The position numbers and the translations under genes are program-made. Shown one piece after another: positions 12,968 through 23,938 of a DNA stretch of 64,000 nucleotides (position 1 is the first letter of the stretch; each line of letters starts with the position of its first letter). Below the pieces are notes generated by a model, which saw nothing but the letters and a program-made list of their open reading frames with translations, searched no databases and was not told the DNA's origin. The DNA is from Heterohyrax brucei (taxonomy: Eukaryota; Chordata; Mammalia; Hyracoidea; Procaviidae). The DNA is taken from assembly GCA_028571685.1 (NCBI GenBank), contig CM053146.1:18263431-18327430 (forward strand), in the 5' to 3' direction.

Positions 12968-13521
12968 TTGAGAAACTCATACATTCTCTGTTCACTGTTT
13001 CACGGACTTAGAGAAATAAATTTCTTTCGGCAAAAGTGCTGTTTTCGCAGTGCTAAGTACTCCCAACTCTATCAACAATGTAGGTTTTACCAGTTTTCTA
13101 AGTCTCTCTTATATTCTTGTATTAGTACATGGAATTCTGTGTGTAAACTTCTGTAACTTCTCTAGGTAGATGAATCAGTGTGTACTTTCTCTTGTTTCTA
13201 TCTGTTACCAATCATGAGAAACTCATACATTCACTGTTCACTGTTTCCCAGTCTTAGAGAAGTAGATTTCTTTCGACGAAACTGCTGTTTTCACAGTGCT
13301 AAGTACTCCCAACTCTATCCACAATGTAGGTTTTACCAGTGTTCTAAGTCTCTCTTATTTTCTTGTACTTATACTTGGAATTCTCTGTGTGAACCTCTGT
13401 AACTTTTCCAGGTAGATGAATCACTGTGTACTTTCTCTTGTTTCTATCTGTAACCAATCTTGAGAAACTCATACATTCTCTGTTCACTGTTTCACGGACT
13501 TAGAGAAGGATATTTCTTTCG

Positions 13522-16030
13522 GCGAAAGTGCTGTTTTCACAGTGCTAAGTACTCCCAACTCGATCAACAATGTAGGTTTTACCAGTTTTCTAAGTCTCAC
13601 TTATTTTCTTGTCCTTATACTTGGAATTCTCTGTGTAAACCTCTGTAACTTTTCTAGATAGATGAATCCCTGTGTACTTTCTCTTGTTTCTATCTGTTAC
13701 CAATCTTGAGAAACTCATACATTCTCTGTTCACTGTTTCCCAGTCTTAGAGAAGTAGATTTCCTTCTGCGAAAGTGCTGTTTTCCCAGTGCTAGGTACTC
13801 CCAACTCTATCAACAATGTAGGTTTTACCGGTTTTCTAAGTCTCTCTTATTTTATTGTACTTAAGCTTGGAATTCTCTGTGTAAACTTCTGTAACTTTTC
13901 TAGGTAGATGAATCACTGTGTACTTTCTCTTGTTTCTATCTGTTACCAATCTAAAGAAACTCATACATTCTCTGTTCACTGTTTCCCAGTCTTAGAGAAG
14001 TAGATTTCTTTCAGCGAAAGTGCTGTTTTCACAGTGCTAAGTACTCCCAACTCTATCAACAATGTAGTTTTTACCAGTTTTCTAAGTCTCTCTTATTTTC
14101 TTCTACTTATACATGCAATTCTCTGTGTAAACTTCTGTAACTTCTCTAGGTAGATGAATCACTGTGTACTTTCTCTTGTTTCTATCTGTTACCAATCTTG
14201 AGAAACTCATACGTACTCTGTTCACTGTTTCCCACTCTTAGAGAAATAGATTTCTTTCAGGGAAAGTGCTGTTTTCACAGTGGTAAGTACTCCCAACTCT
14301 ATCAACAATGTAGGTTTTACCACTTTTCTAAGTCTCTCTTATTTTCTTGTACTTATACTTGGAATTCTCTGTGTAAACCTCTGTAACTTTTCTAGGTAGA
14401 TGAATCACTGTGTACTTTCTCTTGTTTCTATCTGTTACCAATCTTGAGAAACTCATACATTCTCTATTCACTGTTTCACGGACTTAGAGAACTAAATTTC
14501 TTTCGGCAAAAGTGCTGTTTTCGCAGTGCTAAGTACTCCCAACTCTATCAACAATGTAGGTTTTACCAGTTTTCTAAGTCTCTCTTATTTTCTTGTACTT
14601 ATACTTGGAATTCTCTGTGTAAACCTCTGTAACTTTTCTAGGTAGATGAATCACTGTGTACTTTCTCTTGTTTCTATCTGTTACCAATCTTGAGAAACTC
14701 ATACATTCTCTGTTCACTGTTTCCCAGTCTTAGAGAAGTAGATTTCTTTCTGCGAAAGTGCTGTTTCCACTGTGCTTAGTACTCCCAACTCTATCCACAA
14801 TGTAGGTTTTACCAGTTTTCTAAGTCTCTCTTATTTTCTTGTACTTATACATGGAATTCTCTCGGTAAAATTATGTAACTTCTCTAGGTAGATGAATCAG
14901 TGTGTACTTTCTCTTGTTTCTATCTGTTACCAATCATGAGAAACTCCTACATTCACTGTTCACTGTTTCCCAGTCTTAGAGAAGTAGATATCTTTCGAGG
15001 AAACTGTTGTTTTCACAGTGCTAAGTACTCCCAACTCTATCAACAATGTAGGTTTTACCAGTTTTCTAAGTCTCTCTTATTTTCTTGTACTTATACTTGG
15101 AATTCTCTGTGTAAACTTCTGTAACTTTTCTAGGTAGATGAATCACTGTGTACTTTCTCTTGTTTCTATCTGTTAGCAATCTTGAGAAACTCATACATTC
15201 TCTGTTCACTGTTTCACGGACTTAGACAACGAAATTTCTTTCAGCGAAAGTGCTGTTTTCACAGTGCTAAGTACTCCCAACTCTATCAAAAATGTAGGTT
15301 TTACCAGTTTTCTGAGTCTCTCTTATTTTCTTGTACTTATACTTGGAATTTTCTGTGTAAACCTCTGTAACTTTTCTAGGTAGATGAATCACTGTGTACT
15401 TTCTCTTGTTTCTATCTGTTACCAATCTTGAGAAACTCAGACATTGTCTGTTCACTGTTTCCCACTCTTAGAGAAGTAGATTTCTTTCGGCAAAAGGGCT
15501 GTTTTCACAGTGCTAAGTACTCCCAACTCTATCCACAATGTAGTTTTTACCAGTTTTCTAAGTCTCTCTTATTTTCTTGTACTGATACATGGAATTCTCT
15601 GTGTAAACTTCTGTAACTTCTCTAGGTAGATGAATCACTGTGTACTTTCTCTTGTTTCTATCTATCACCAATCTTGAGAAACTCATACGTACTCTGTTCA
15701 CTGTTTCCCAGTCTTAGAGAAGTAGATTTCTTTCTGCGAAAGTGCTGTTTTCACAGTGCTAAGTACTCCCAACTCTATCAACAATGTAGGATTTACCAGT
15801 TTTCTAAGTCTATGTTATTTCGTTGTACTTATACTTGGAATTCTCTGTGTAAACCGCGGTAACTTCTCTAGGTAGATGAATCACTGTGTACTTTCTCTTG
15901 TTTCTATCTGTTACCAATCTTGAGAAACTCATACATTCTCTGTTCACTGTTTCCCAGTCTTAGAGAAGTGATTTCTTTCTGCTAAAGTGCTGTTTTCACA
16001 GTGCTAAGTACTCCCAACTCTATCCACAAT
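13522..16030 (+). repeat. Mixed monomers after the 24-monomer repeat
   Basis: About ten monomers. The part from roughly 13,440 to 13,985 matches 22,043-22,588 at offset 8,603 (35 monomers), sharing ACTCGATCAAC, TTTCCCAGTGCTAGGTACTC, the HindIII type and the odd anchor CTAAAGAAACTC. Next come P types at 13,952 and 14,198, H types at 14,444 and 15,182, a CGGTAAAATTATG pair at 14,690-15,181, and a monomer at 15,674 resembling 1,673. No genes are seen. Confidence 0.78.
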
Positions 16031-16640
16031 GTAGGTTTTACCAGTTTTCTAAGTTTCTCTTATTTTCTTGTACTGATACATGGAATTTTCTGTGTAAACT
16101 TCTGTAACTTCTCTAGGTAGATGAATCACTGTGTACTTTCTCTTGTTTCTATCTGTTACCAGTCATGAGAAACTCATACATTCTCTGTTCACTGTTTCCC
16201 AGTCTTAGAGAAGTAGATTTCTTTCGACGAAACTGCTGTTTTCACAGTGCGAAGTACTCCCAACTCTATCAACAATGTAGGTTTTACCAGTTTTCTAAGT
16301 CTCTCTTATTATCTTGTACTTATACTTGGAATTCTCTGTGTAAACCTCTGTAACTTTTCTAGGTAGACGAATCACTGTGTACCTTCTCTTGTTTCTATCT
16401 GTTACCAATCTTGAGAAACTCATACATTCTTTGTTCACTGTTTCACAGACTTAGAGAACTAAATTTTTTTGGCGAAAGTGCTGTTTTCACAGTGCTAAGT
16501 ACTCCCAACTCTATCAACAATGTAGGTTTTACCAGTTTTCTAAGTCTCTCTTATTTTCTTCTACTTATACTTGGAATTCTCTGTGTAAACCTCTGTAACT
16601 TTTCTACGTAGATGAATCATTGTGTACTTTCTCTTGTTTC
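16031..16640 (+). repeat. Block repeated from 12.1-12.7 kb (16 monomers away)
   Basis: Monomers at 16,165 (TTTCGACGAAAC with TTATTATCTTG) and 16,411 (T7) match 12,231 and 12,477 at offset 3,934. The match starts within the preceding monomer, where CTAAGTTTCTC is shared, and ends near GAATCATTGTGTAC. The right neighbour at 16,656 instead resembles 6,091 (GATTTGTTTCGGCG), so the block end is a further junction. Confidence 0.78.
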
Positions 16641-18865
16641 TAATTGTTACCAATCTTGAGAAACTCATACATTCTCTGTTCACTGTTTCCCAGTCTTAGA
16701 GAAGTAGATTTGTTTCGGCGAAAGTGCTGTTTTCACAGTGCTAAGTACTCCCACCTCTATCAACAATGTAGGTTTTACCAGTTTTCTAAGTCTCTCTTAT
16801 TTTCTTGTACTTATACATGGAATTCTCTCGGTAAAATTATGTAACTTCTCTAGGTAGATGAATCAGTGTGTGCTTTCTCTTGTTTCTATCTGTTACCAAT
16901 CATGAGAAACTCATACATTCACTGTTCACTGTTTCCCAGTCTTAGAGAAGTAGATTTCTTTCGACGAAACTGCTGTTTTCACAGTGCTAAGTACTCCCAA
17001 CTCTACCAACAATGTAGTTTTTACCAGTTTTCTAAGTCTCTCTTATTTTCTTCTACTTATACTTGGAATTCTCTGTGTAAACTTCTGTAACTTTTCTAGG
17101 TAGATGAATCACTGTGTACTTTCTCTTGTTTCTATCTGTTAGCAATCTTGAGAAACTCATACATTCTCTGTTCACTGTTTCACGGACTTAGAGAACGAAA
17201 TTTCTTTCGGCGAAAGTGCTGTTTTCACAGTGCTAAGTACTCCCAACTCTATCAACAATGTAGGTTTTACCAGTTTTCTAAGTCTCTCTTCTTTTCTTGT
17301 ACTTATACTTGGAATTCTCTGTGTAAACCTCTGTAACTTTTCTAGGTAGATGAATCACTGTGTACTTTCTCTTGTTTCTATCTGTTACCAATCTTGAGAA
17401 ACTCAGACATTCTCTGTTCACTGTTTCCCACTCTTAGAGAAGTAAATTTCTTTCTGCGAAAGTGCTGTTTTCACAGTGCTAAGTACTCCCAACTCTAACC
17501 ACAATGTAGGTTTTACCAGTTTTCTAAGTCTCTCTTATTTTCTTGTACTCATACATGGAATTCTCTGTGTAAACTTCTGTAACTTCTCTGGGTAGATGAA
17601 TCACTGTGTACTTTCTCTTGTTTCTATCTGTTACCAATCTTGAGAAACTCATACATTCTCTGTTCACTGTTTCACAGTCTTAGAGAAGTAGATTTGTTTC
17701 TGCGAAAGTGCTGTTTTCACACTGCTAAGTACTCCCAACTCTCCACAATGTAGGTTTTACCAGTTTTCTAAGTCTTTTTTATTTTCTTGTACTTATACTG
17801 GGAATTCTCTATGTAAAAGTCGTAACTTTTCTAGGTAGATGAATCACTGTGTACTTTCTCTTGTTTCTATCTGTTACCAATCTTCAGAAACTCATACATT
17901 CTCTGTTCACTGTTTCCCAGACTTAGAGAAGTAGATTTCTTTCGGCGAAAGTGCTGTTTTCACAGTGCTAAGTACTCCCAACTCGATCAACAATGTAGGT
18001 TTTACCAGTTTTCTAGTCTCTCTTATTTTCTTGTAGTTATACTTGGAATTCTCTGTGTAAACCTCTGTAACTTTTCTAGGTAGATGAATCCCTGTGTACT
18101 TTCTCTTGTTTCTATCTGTTACCAATCTTGAGAAACTCATACATTCTCTGTTCACTGTGTCACGGACTTAGATAACGAAATTTCATTCGGCGAAAGTGCT
18201 GTTTTCACAGTGCTAAGTACTCCCAACTCCATCCACAATGTAGGTTTTACCAGTTTTCTAAGTCTCTCTGATTTTCTTTTACTGATACATGGAATTCTCT
18301 TTGTAAACTTCTGTAACTTCTCTAGGTAGATGAATCACTGTGTACGTTCTCTTGTTTCTATCTGTTACCAATCTTGAGAAACTCATACATTCTCTATTCA
18401 CTGTTTCCCAGTCTTAGAGAAGTAGATTTCTTTCTGCGAAAGTGCTGTTTTCACAGTGCTAAGTACTCCCAACTCTATCAACAATGTAGGTTTTACCACT
18501 TTTCTAAGTCTCTCTTATTTCCTTGTACTTATACGTGGAATTCTCTGTGTAAACCTCTGTAACTTTTCTAGGTAGATGAATCACTGTGTACTTTCTCTTG
18601 TTTCTATCTGTTACCAATCTTGAGAAACTCATACATTCTCTGTTCACTGTTTCACGGACTTAGAGAATTAAATTTCTTTCGGCAAAAGTGCTGTTTTCGC
18701 AGTGCTAAGTACTCCCAACTCTATCAACAATGTAGGTTTTACCAGTTTTCTAAGTCTCTCTTATTTTCTTGTACTTATACTTGGAATTCTCTGTGTAAAC
18801 CTCTGTAACTTTTCTAGGTAGATGAATCACTGTGTACTTTCTCTTGTTTCTATCTGTTACCAATC
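16641..18865 (+). repeat. Mixed monomers, partly shared with 4.26-4.76 kb
   Basis: About nine monomers. The one at 16,656 joins a GATTTGTTTCGGCG left part to a CGGTAAAATTATG right part. The stretch of about 17,770-18,275 matches 4,257-4,763 at offset 13,512-13,513, including the CGTAAC end, the TTCAG anchor, ACTCGATCAAC, CTTGTAGTTATAC and TTAGATAACGAAATTTC. The monomer at 17,640 is 243 bp, with two bases lost in ACTCTCCACAATG. An H type with CGGCAAAAG lies at 18,620. Confidence 0.75.
17148..17393 (+). repeat. Reference H-type monomer (246 bp)
   Basis: H-type copies replace the P block by TTTCACGGACTTAGAGAAC followed by GAAATTTC or TAAATTTC. The differences from P cluster in roughly monomer positions 34-54; the rest of the monomer is shared. 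Here the dyad TTTCGGCGAAA is intact at 17,205-17,215. H copies are interspersed with P copies in no fixed alternation (for example 1,181, 3,395, 7,321, 18,620, 36,574, 46,157). A related form has CACAGACTTAG. The linked block of differences suggests two old monomer lineages that share right halves through exchange. Confidence 0.85.
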
Positions 18866-20003
18866 TTGAGAAACTCAGACATTCTCTGTTCACTGTTTCC
18901 CAGTCTTAGAGAAGTAGATTTCTTTATGCGAAAGTGCTGTTTTCACAGTGCTAAGTACTCCCAACTCTATCCACAATGTAGTTTTTACCAGTTTTCTAAG
19001 TCTCTCTTATTTTCTTGTACTGATACATGGAATTCTCTGTGTAAACTTCTGTAACTTCTCTAGGTAGATGAATCACTGTGTACGTTCTCTTGTTTCTATC
19101 TGTTACCAATCTTGAGAAACTCATACATTCTCTATTCACTGTTTCCCAGTCTTAGAGAAGTAGATTTCTTTCTGCGAAAGTGCTGTTTTCACAGTGGTAA
19201 GGACTCCCAACTCTATCCACAATGTAGGTTTTACCAGTTTTCTAAGTCTTTCTTATTATCTTGTACTTCTACTTGGAATTCTGTGTGTAAACCTCTGTAA
19301 CTTCTCTAGGTAGATGAATCACTGGGTACTTTCTCTTGTTTCTATCTGTTACCAATCTTGAGAAACTCATACATTCTCTGATCACTGTTTCCCAGTCTTA
19401 GACAAGTAGATTTCTTTCTGCGAAAGTGCTGTTTTCACAGTGCTAGGTACTCCCAACTCTATCCACAATGTAGGTTTTACCAGTTTTCTAAGTCTTTCTT
19501 ATTATCTTGTACTTATACTTGGAATTCTCTGTGTAAACCTCTGTAACTTTTCTAGGTAGATGAATCACTGTGTACTTTCTCTTGTTTCTATCTGTTACCA
19601 ATCTTGAGAAACTCAGATATTCTCTGTTCACTGTTTCCCAGTCTTAGAGAAGTAGATTTCTTTATGCGAAAGTGCTGTTTTCACAGTGCTAAGTACTCCC
19701 AACTCTATCCACAATGTAGTTTTTACCAGTTTTCTAAGTCTCTCTTATTTTCTTGTACTGATACATGGAATTCTCTGTGTAAACTTCTGTAACTTCTCTA
19801 GGTAGATGAATCACTGTGTACTTTCTCTTGTTTCTATCTGTTACCAATCTTGAGAAACTCATACATTCTCTATTCACTGTTTACCAGTCTTAGAGAAGTA
19901 GATTTCTTTCTGCGAAAGTGCTGTTTTCACAGTACTAAGTACTCCCAACTCTATCCACAATGTAGGTTTTACCAGGTTGCTAAGTCTTTCTTATTATCTT
20001 GTA
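18866..20003 (+). repeat. Three-monomer repeat, two rounds
   Basis: Monomers 18,866 and 19,112 recur as 19,604 and 19,850 at an offset of exactly 738 bp (three monomers). The first has TTTATGCGAAAG and TGATACATGG; the second has CTCTATTCACTG and TCTTTCTTATTATCTTG. The right half of the monomer at 19,358 resembles the right half of 19,850. The same two-monomer order occurs at 4,862-5,353 and 11,493-11,984, so this is a local amplification of an existing pair. Confidence 0.78.
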
Positions 20004-20587
20004 CTTATACTTGGAATTCTCTGTGTAAACCTCTGTAACTTTTCTAGGTAGATGAATCACTGTGTAGTTTCTCTTGTTTCTATCTGTTACCAATCTTGAG
20101 CAACTCATACATTCTCTGTTCACTGTTTCCCAGTCTTAGAGAAGTAGATTTCTTTCTGCTAAAGTGCTGTTTTCACAATGCTAAGTACTCCCAACTCTAT
20201 CCACAATGTAGGTTTTACCAGTTTTCTAAGTCTCTCTTATTTTCTTGTACTGATACATGAAATTTTCTGTGTAAACTTCTGTAACTTCTCTAGGTAGATG
20301 AATCACTGTGTACTTTCTCTTGTTTCGATCTGTTACCAATCTTGAGAAACTCATACATTCTCTGTTCACTGTTTCCCAGTCTTAGAGAAGTAGATTTCTT
20401 TCGACGAAACTGCTGTTTTCACAGTGCGAAGTACTCCCAACTCTATCAACAATGTAGGTTTTACCAGTTTTCTAAGTCTCTCTTATTTTGTTGTACTTAT
20501 ACTTGGAATTCTCTGTGTGAACCTCTGTAACTTTTCTAGGTAGACGAATCACTGTGTACTTTCTCTTGTTTCTATCTGTTACCAATC

Positions 20588-20832
20588 TTGAGAAACTCAT
20601 ACATTCTTTGTTCACTGTTTCACAGACTTAGAGAACTAAATTTTTTTGGCGAAAGTGCTGTTTTCACAGTGCTAAATACTCCCAACTCTATGAACAATGT
20701 AGGTTTTACCAGTTTTCTAAGTCTCTCTTATTTTCTTGTACTTATACTTGGAATTCTCTGTGTAAACCTCTGTAACTTTTCTACGTAGATGAATCACTGT
20801 GTACTTTCTCTTGTTTCTATCTGTTACCAATC
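20588..20832 (+). repeat. T7 sub-type monomer (245 bp), representative
   Basis: This H-derived sub-type has a run of seven T (20,641-20,647) in place of TTTCTTTC before GGCGAAAG, one base shorter than usual. The same form starts at 5,846, 12,477, 16,411, 20,588, 24,523, 27,975, 32,643, 43,947, 50,091 and 60,419. A shorter run of six T, in a 244-bp monomer, occurs at 691. It usually follows a P monomer with TTTCGACGAAAC. The sub-type loses the left half of the TTTCG dyad but keeps GGCGAAAG. It is a good marker for tracing block duplications. Confidence 0.88.
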
Positions 20833-23046
20833 TTGAGAAACTCATGCATTCTCTGTTCACTGTTTCCCAGTCTTAGAGAAGTAGATTTGTTTCGGCGAAA
20901 GTGCTGTTTTCACAGTGCTAAGTACTCCCACCTCTATCAACAATGTAGGTTTTACCAGTTTTCTAAGTCTCTCTTATTTTCTTGTACTTATGCTTGGAAT
21001 TCTCTGTGTAAACCTCTGTAACTTTTCTAGGTAGATGAATCACCGTGTACTTTCTCTTGTTTCCATCTGTTACCAATCTTCAGAAACTCATACATTCTCT
21101 GTTCACTGTTTCACGGACTTAGAGAAGGAAGTTTCTATCGGCGGAAGTGCTGTTTTCACAGTGCTAAGTACTCCGAACTCTATCCACAATGTAGGTTTTA
21201 CCAGTTTTCTAAGTCTCTCTTATTTTCTTGTACTTATACTAGGAATTGTCTGTGTAAACCTCTGTAACTTTTGTAGGTAGATGAATCACTGTGTACTTTC
21301 TCTTGTTTCTACCTGTTACCAATCTTGAGAAACTCAGACATTCACTGTTCACTGTTTCCCACTCTTAGAGAAGTAGATTTCTTTCTGCGAAAGTGCTGTT
21401 TTCACAGTGCTAAGTACTCCCAACTCTATCAACAATGGAGGTTTTACCAGTTTTCTAAGTCTCTCTTATTTTATTGTACTTAAGCTTGGAATTCTCTGTG
21501 TAAACTTCTGTAACTTTTCTAGGTAGATGAATCACTGTGTACTTTCTCTTGTTTCAATCTGTTACCAATCTTGAGAACCTCATACATTCTCTGTTCACTG
21601 TTTCCCAGTCTTAGAGAAGTAGATTTCTTACAGCGAAAGTTCTGTTTTCACCGTGCTAAGTACTCCCAACTCTATCAACAATGTAGTTTTTACCAGTTTT
21701 CTAAGTCTCTATTATTTTCTTATACTTATACATGGAATTCTCTGTGTAAACTTCTGTAACTTCTCTAGGTAGATGAATCACTGTGTACTTTCTCTTGTTT
21801 CTATCTGTTACCAATCTTGAGAAACTCATACGTACTCTGTTCACTGTTTCCCAGTCTTAGAGAAGTAGATTTCTTTCAGGGAAAGTGCTGTTTTCACAGT
21901 GCAAAGTACTCGCAACTCTATCAACAATGTAGGTTTTACCACTTTTCTAAGTCTCTCTTGTTTTCTTGTACTTATACTTGGAATTCTCTGTGTAAACCTC
22001 TGTAACTTTTCTAGGTAGATGAATCACTGTGTACTTTCTCTTGTTTCTATCTGTTACCAATCTTGAGAAACTCATACATTCTCTGTTCACTGTTTCACGG
22101 ACTTAGAGAAGGATATTTCCTTCGGCGAAAGTGCTGTTTTCACAGTGCTAAGTACTCCCAACTCGATCAACAATGTAGGTTTTACCAGTTTTCTAAGTCT
22201 CTCTTATTTTCTTCTCCTTATACTTGGAATTCTCTGTGTAAACCTCTGCAACTTTTCTAGATAGATGAATCCCTGTGTACTTTCTCTTGTTTCTATCTGT
22301 TACCAATCTTGAGAAACTCATACATTCTCTGTTCACTGTTTCCCAGTCTTAGAGAAGTAGATTTCCTTCTGCGAAAGTGCTGTTTTCCCAGTGCTAGGTA
22401 CTCCCAACTCTATCAACAATGTAGGTTTTACCGGTTTTCTAAGTCTCTCTTATTTTATTGTACTTAAGCTTGGAATTCTCTGTGTAAACTTCTGTAACTT
22501 TTCTAGGTAGATGAATCACTGTGTACTTTCTCTTGTTTCTATCTGTTACCAATCTAAAGAAACTCATTCATTCTCTGTTCACTGTTTCACGGACTTAGAG
22601 AACGAAATTTCTTTCGGCGAAAGTGCTGTTTTCAGAGTGCTAAGTACTCCCAACTCTATCAACAATGTAAGTTTTACCAGTTTTCTAAGTCTCTCTCATT
22701 TTCTTGTACTTATACTTGGAATTCTCTGTGTAAACCTCTGTAACTTTTCTAGGTAGATGAATCACTGTGTACTTTCTCTTGTTTCTATCTGTTACCAATC
22801 TTGAGAAACTCAGACATTCTCTGTTCACTGTTTCCCACTCTTAGAGAAGTAGATTTCTTTCTGCGAAAGTGCTGTTTTCACAGTGCTAAGTACTCCCAAC
22901 TCTATCCACAATGTAGGTTTTACCAGTTTTCTAAGTCTCTCTGATTTTCTTGTACTTATACTTGGAATTCTCTGTGTAAACCTCTGTAACTTTTCTAGGT
23001 AGATGAATCACTGTGTACTTTCTCTTGTTTCTATCTCTTACCAATC

Positions 23047-23292
23047 TTGAGAAACTCATAAATTCTCTCTTCACTGTTTCACAAACTTAGAGAACGAAAT
23101 TTCTTTCAGCGAAAGTGCTGTTTTCTCAGTGCTAAGTACTCCCAACTCTATCAACAATGTAGGTTTTACCAGTTTTCTAAGTCTCTCTTATTTTATTGTA
23201 CTTAAGCTTGGAATTCTCTGTGTAAACTTCTGTAACTTTTCTAGGTAGATGAATCACTGTGTACTTTCTCTTGTTTCTATCTGTTACCAATC
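23047..23292 (+). repeat. AflII/HindIII sub-type monomer, representative
   Basis: TTATTGTACTTAAGCTTGG replaces TTCTTGTACTTATACTTGG, creating overlapping AflII (CTTAAG, 23,201-23,206) and HindIII (AAGCTT, 23,204-23,209) sites. Monomers with these sites start at 2,411, 6,583, 8,305, 13,706, 21,325, 22,309, 23,047, 25,260, 26,244, 26,982, 50,829, 52,795, 57,222 and 63,118. None was seen between about 27.2 and 50.9 kb, which agrees with the view that the middle of the window is a different, older layer. Confidence 0.85.
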
Positions 23293-23938
23293 TTGAAAAA
23301 CTCATACATTCTCTGTTCACTGTTTCCCAGTCTTAGAGAAGTAGATTTCTTTCAGCGAAAGTGCTGTTTTCACAGTGCTAAGTACTCCCAACTCTATCCA
23401 CAATGTAGGTTTTACCAGTTTTCTAAGTCTTTCTTATTATCTTGTACTTATACTTGGAATTCTCTGTGTAAACCTCTGTAACTTTTCTAGGTAGATGAAT
23501 CACTGTGTAGTTTCTCTTGTTTCTATCTGTTACCAATCTTGAGAAACTCATACATTCTCTGTTCACTGTTTCCCAGTCTTAGAGAAGTAGATTTCTTTCT
23601 GCTAAAGTGCTGTTTTCACAGTGCTAAGTACTCCCAACTCTATCCACAATGTAGGTTTTACCAGTTTTCTAAGTCTCTCTTATTTTCTTGTACTGATACA
23701 TGGAATTTTCTGTGTAAACTTCTGTAACTTCTCTAGGTAGATGAATCACTGTGTACTTTCTCTTGTTTCTATCTGTTACCAATCATGAGAAACTCATACA
23801 TTCACTGTACACTGTTTCCCAGTCTTAGAGAAGTAGATTTCTTTCGACGAAACTGCTGTTTTCACAGTGCGAAGTACTCCCAACTCTATCAACAATGTAG
23901 GTTTTACCAGTTTTCTAAGTCTCTCTTATTTTGTTCTA

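Larger units (their letters stand above)
7875..13521 (+). repeat. 24-monomer unit, copy B (now 23 monomers)
   Basis: This is the right copy of the unit at 1,981-7,874. It repeats the same monomer order but has three extra monomers (8,797-9,533) and lacks the four at 6,091-7,074, giving 24+3-4=23. Shared rare forms include the 238-bp monomer (3,641 and 10,272), the anchor AGACTTGAG (4,125 and 10,756) and TGATACATGTAATTC (4,862 and 11,493 monomers). Divergence from copy A is low, so the duplication is recent relative to the age of the monomer types. Confidence 0.8.
20004..23938 (+). repeat. 16-monomer unit, copy A
   Basis: This is the left copy of a tandem duplication of period 3,935 bp. Every monomer from 20,096 to 23,785 has a partner 3,935 bp to the right. 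Only a handful of differences were noticed (for example GAGCAAC/GAGAAAC near 20,100, CTCTTATTTTG/CTGTTATTTTG near 20,480, CACCGTG/CACAGTG near 21,650, GTAAGTTTT/GTAGGTTTT near 22,668). The unit includes a T7 monomer (20,588), the four-monomer block also at 6,091-7,074, and three HindIII-type monomers. Confidence 0.87.
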
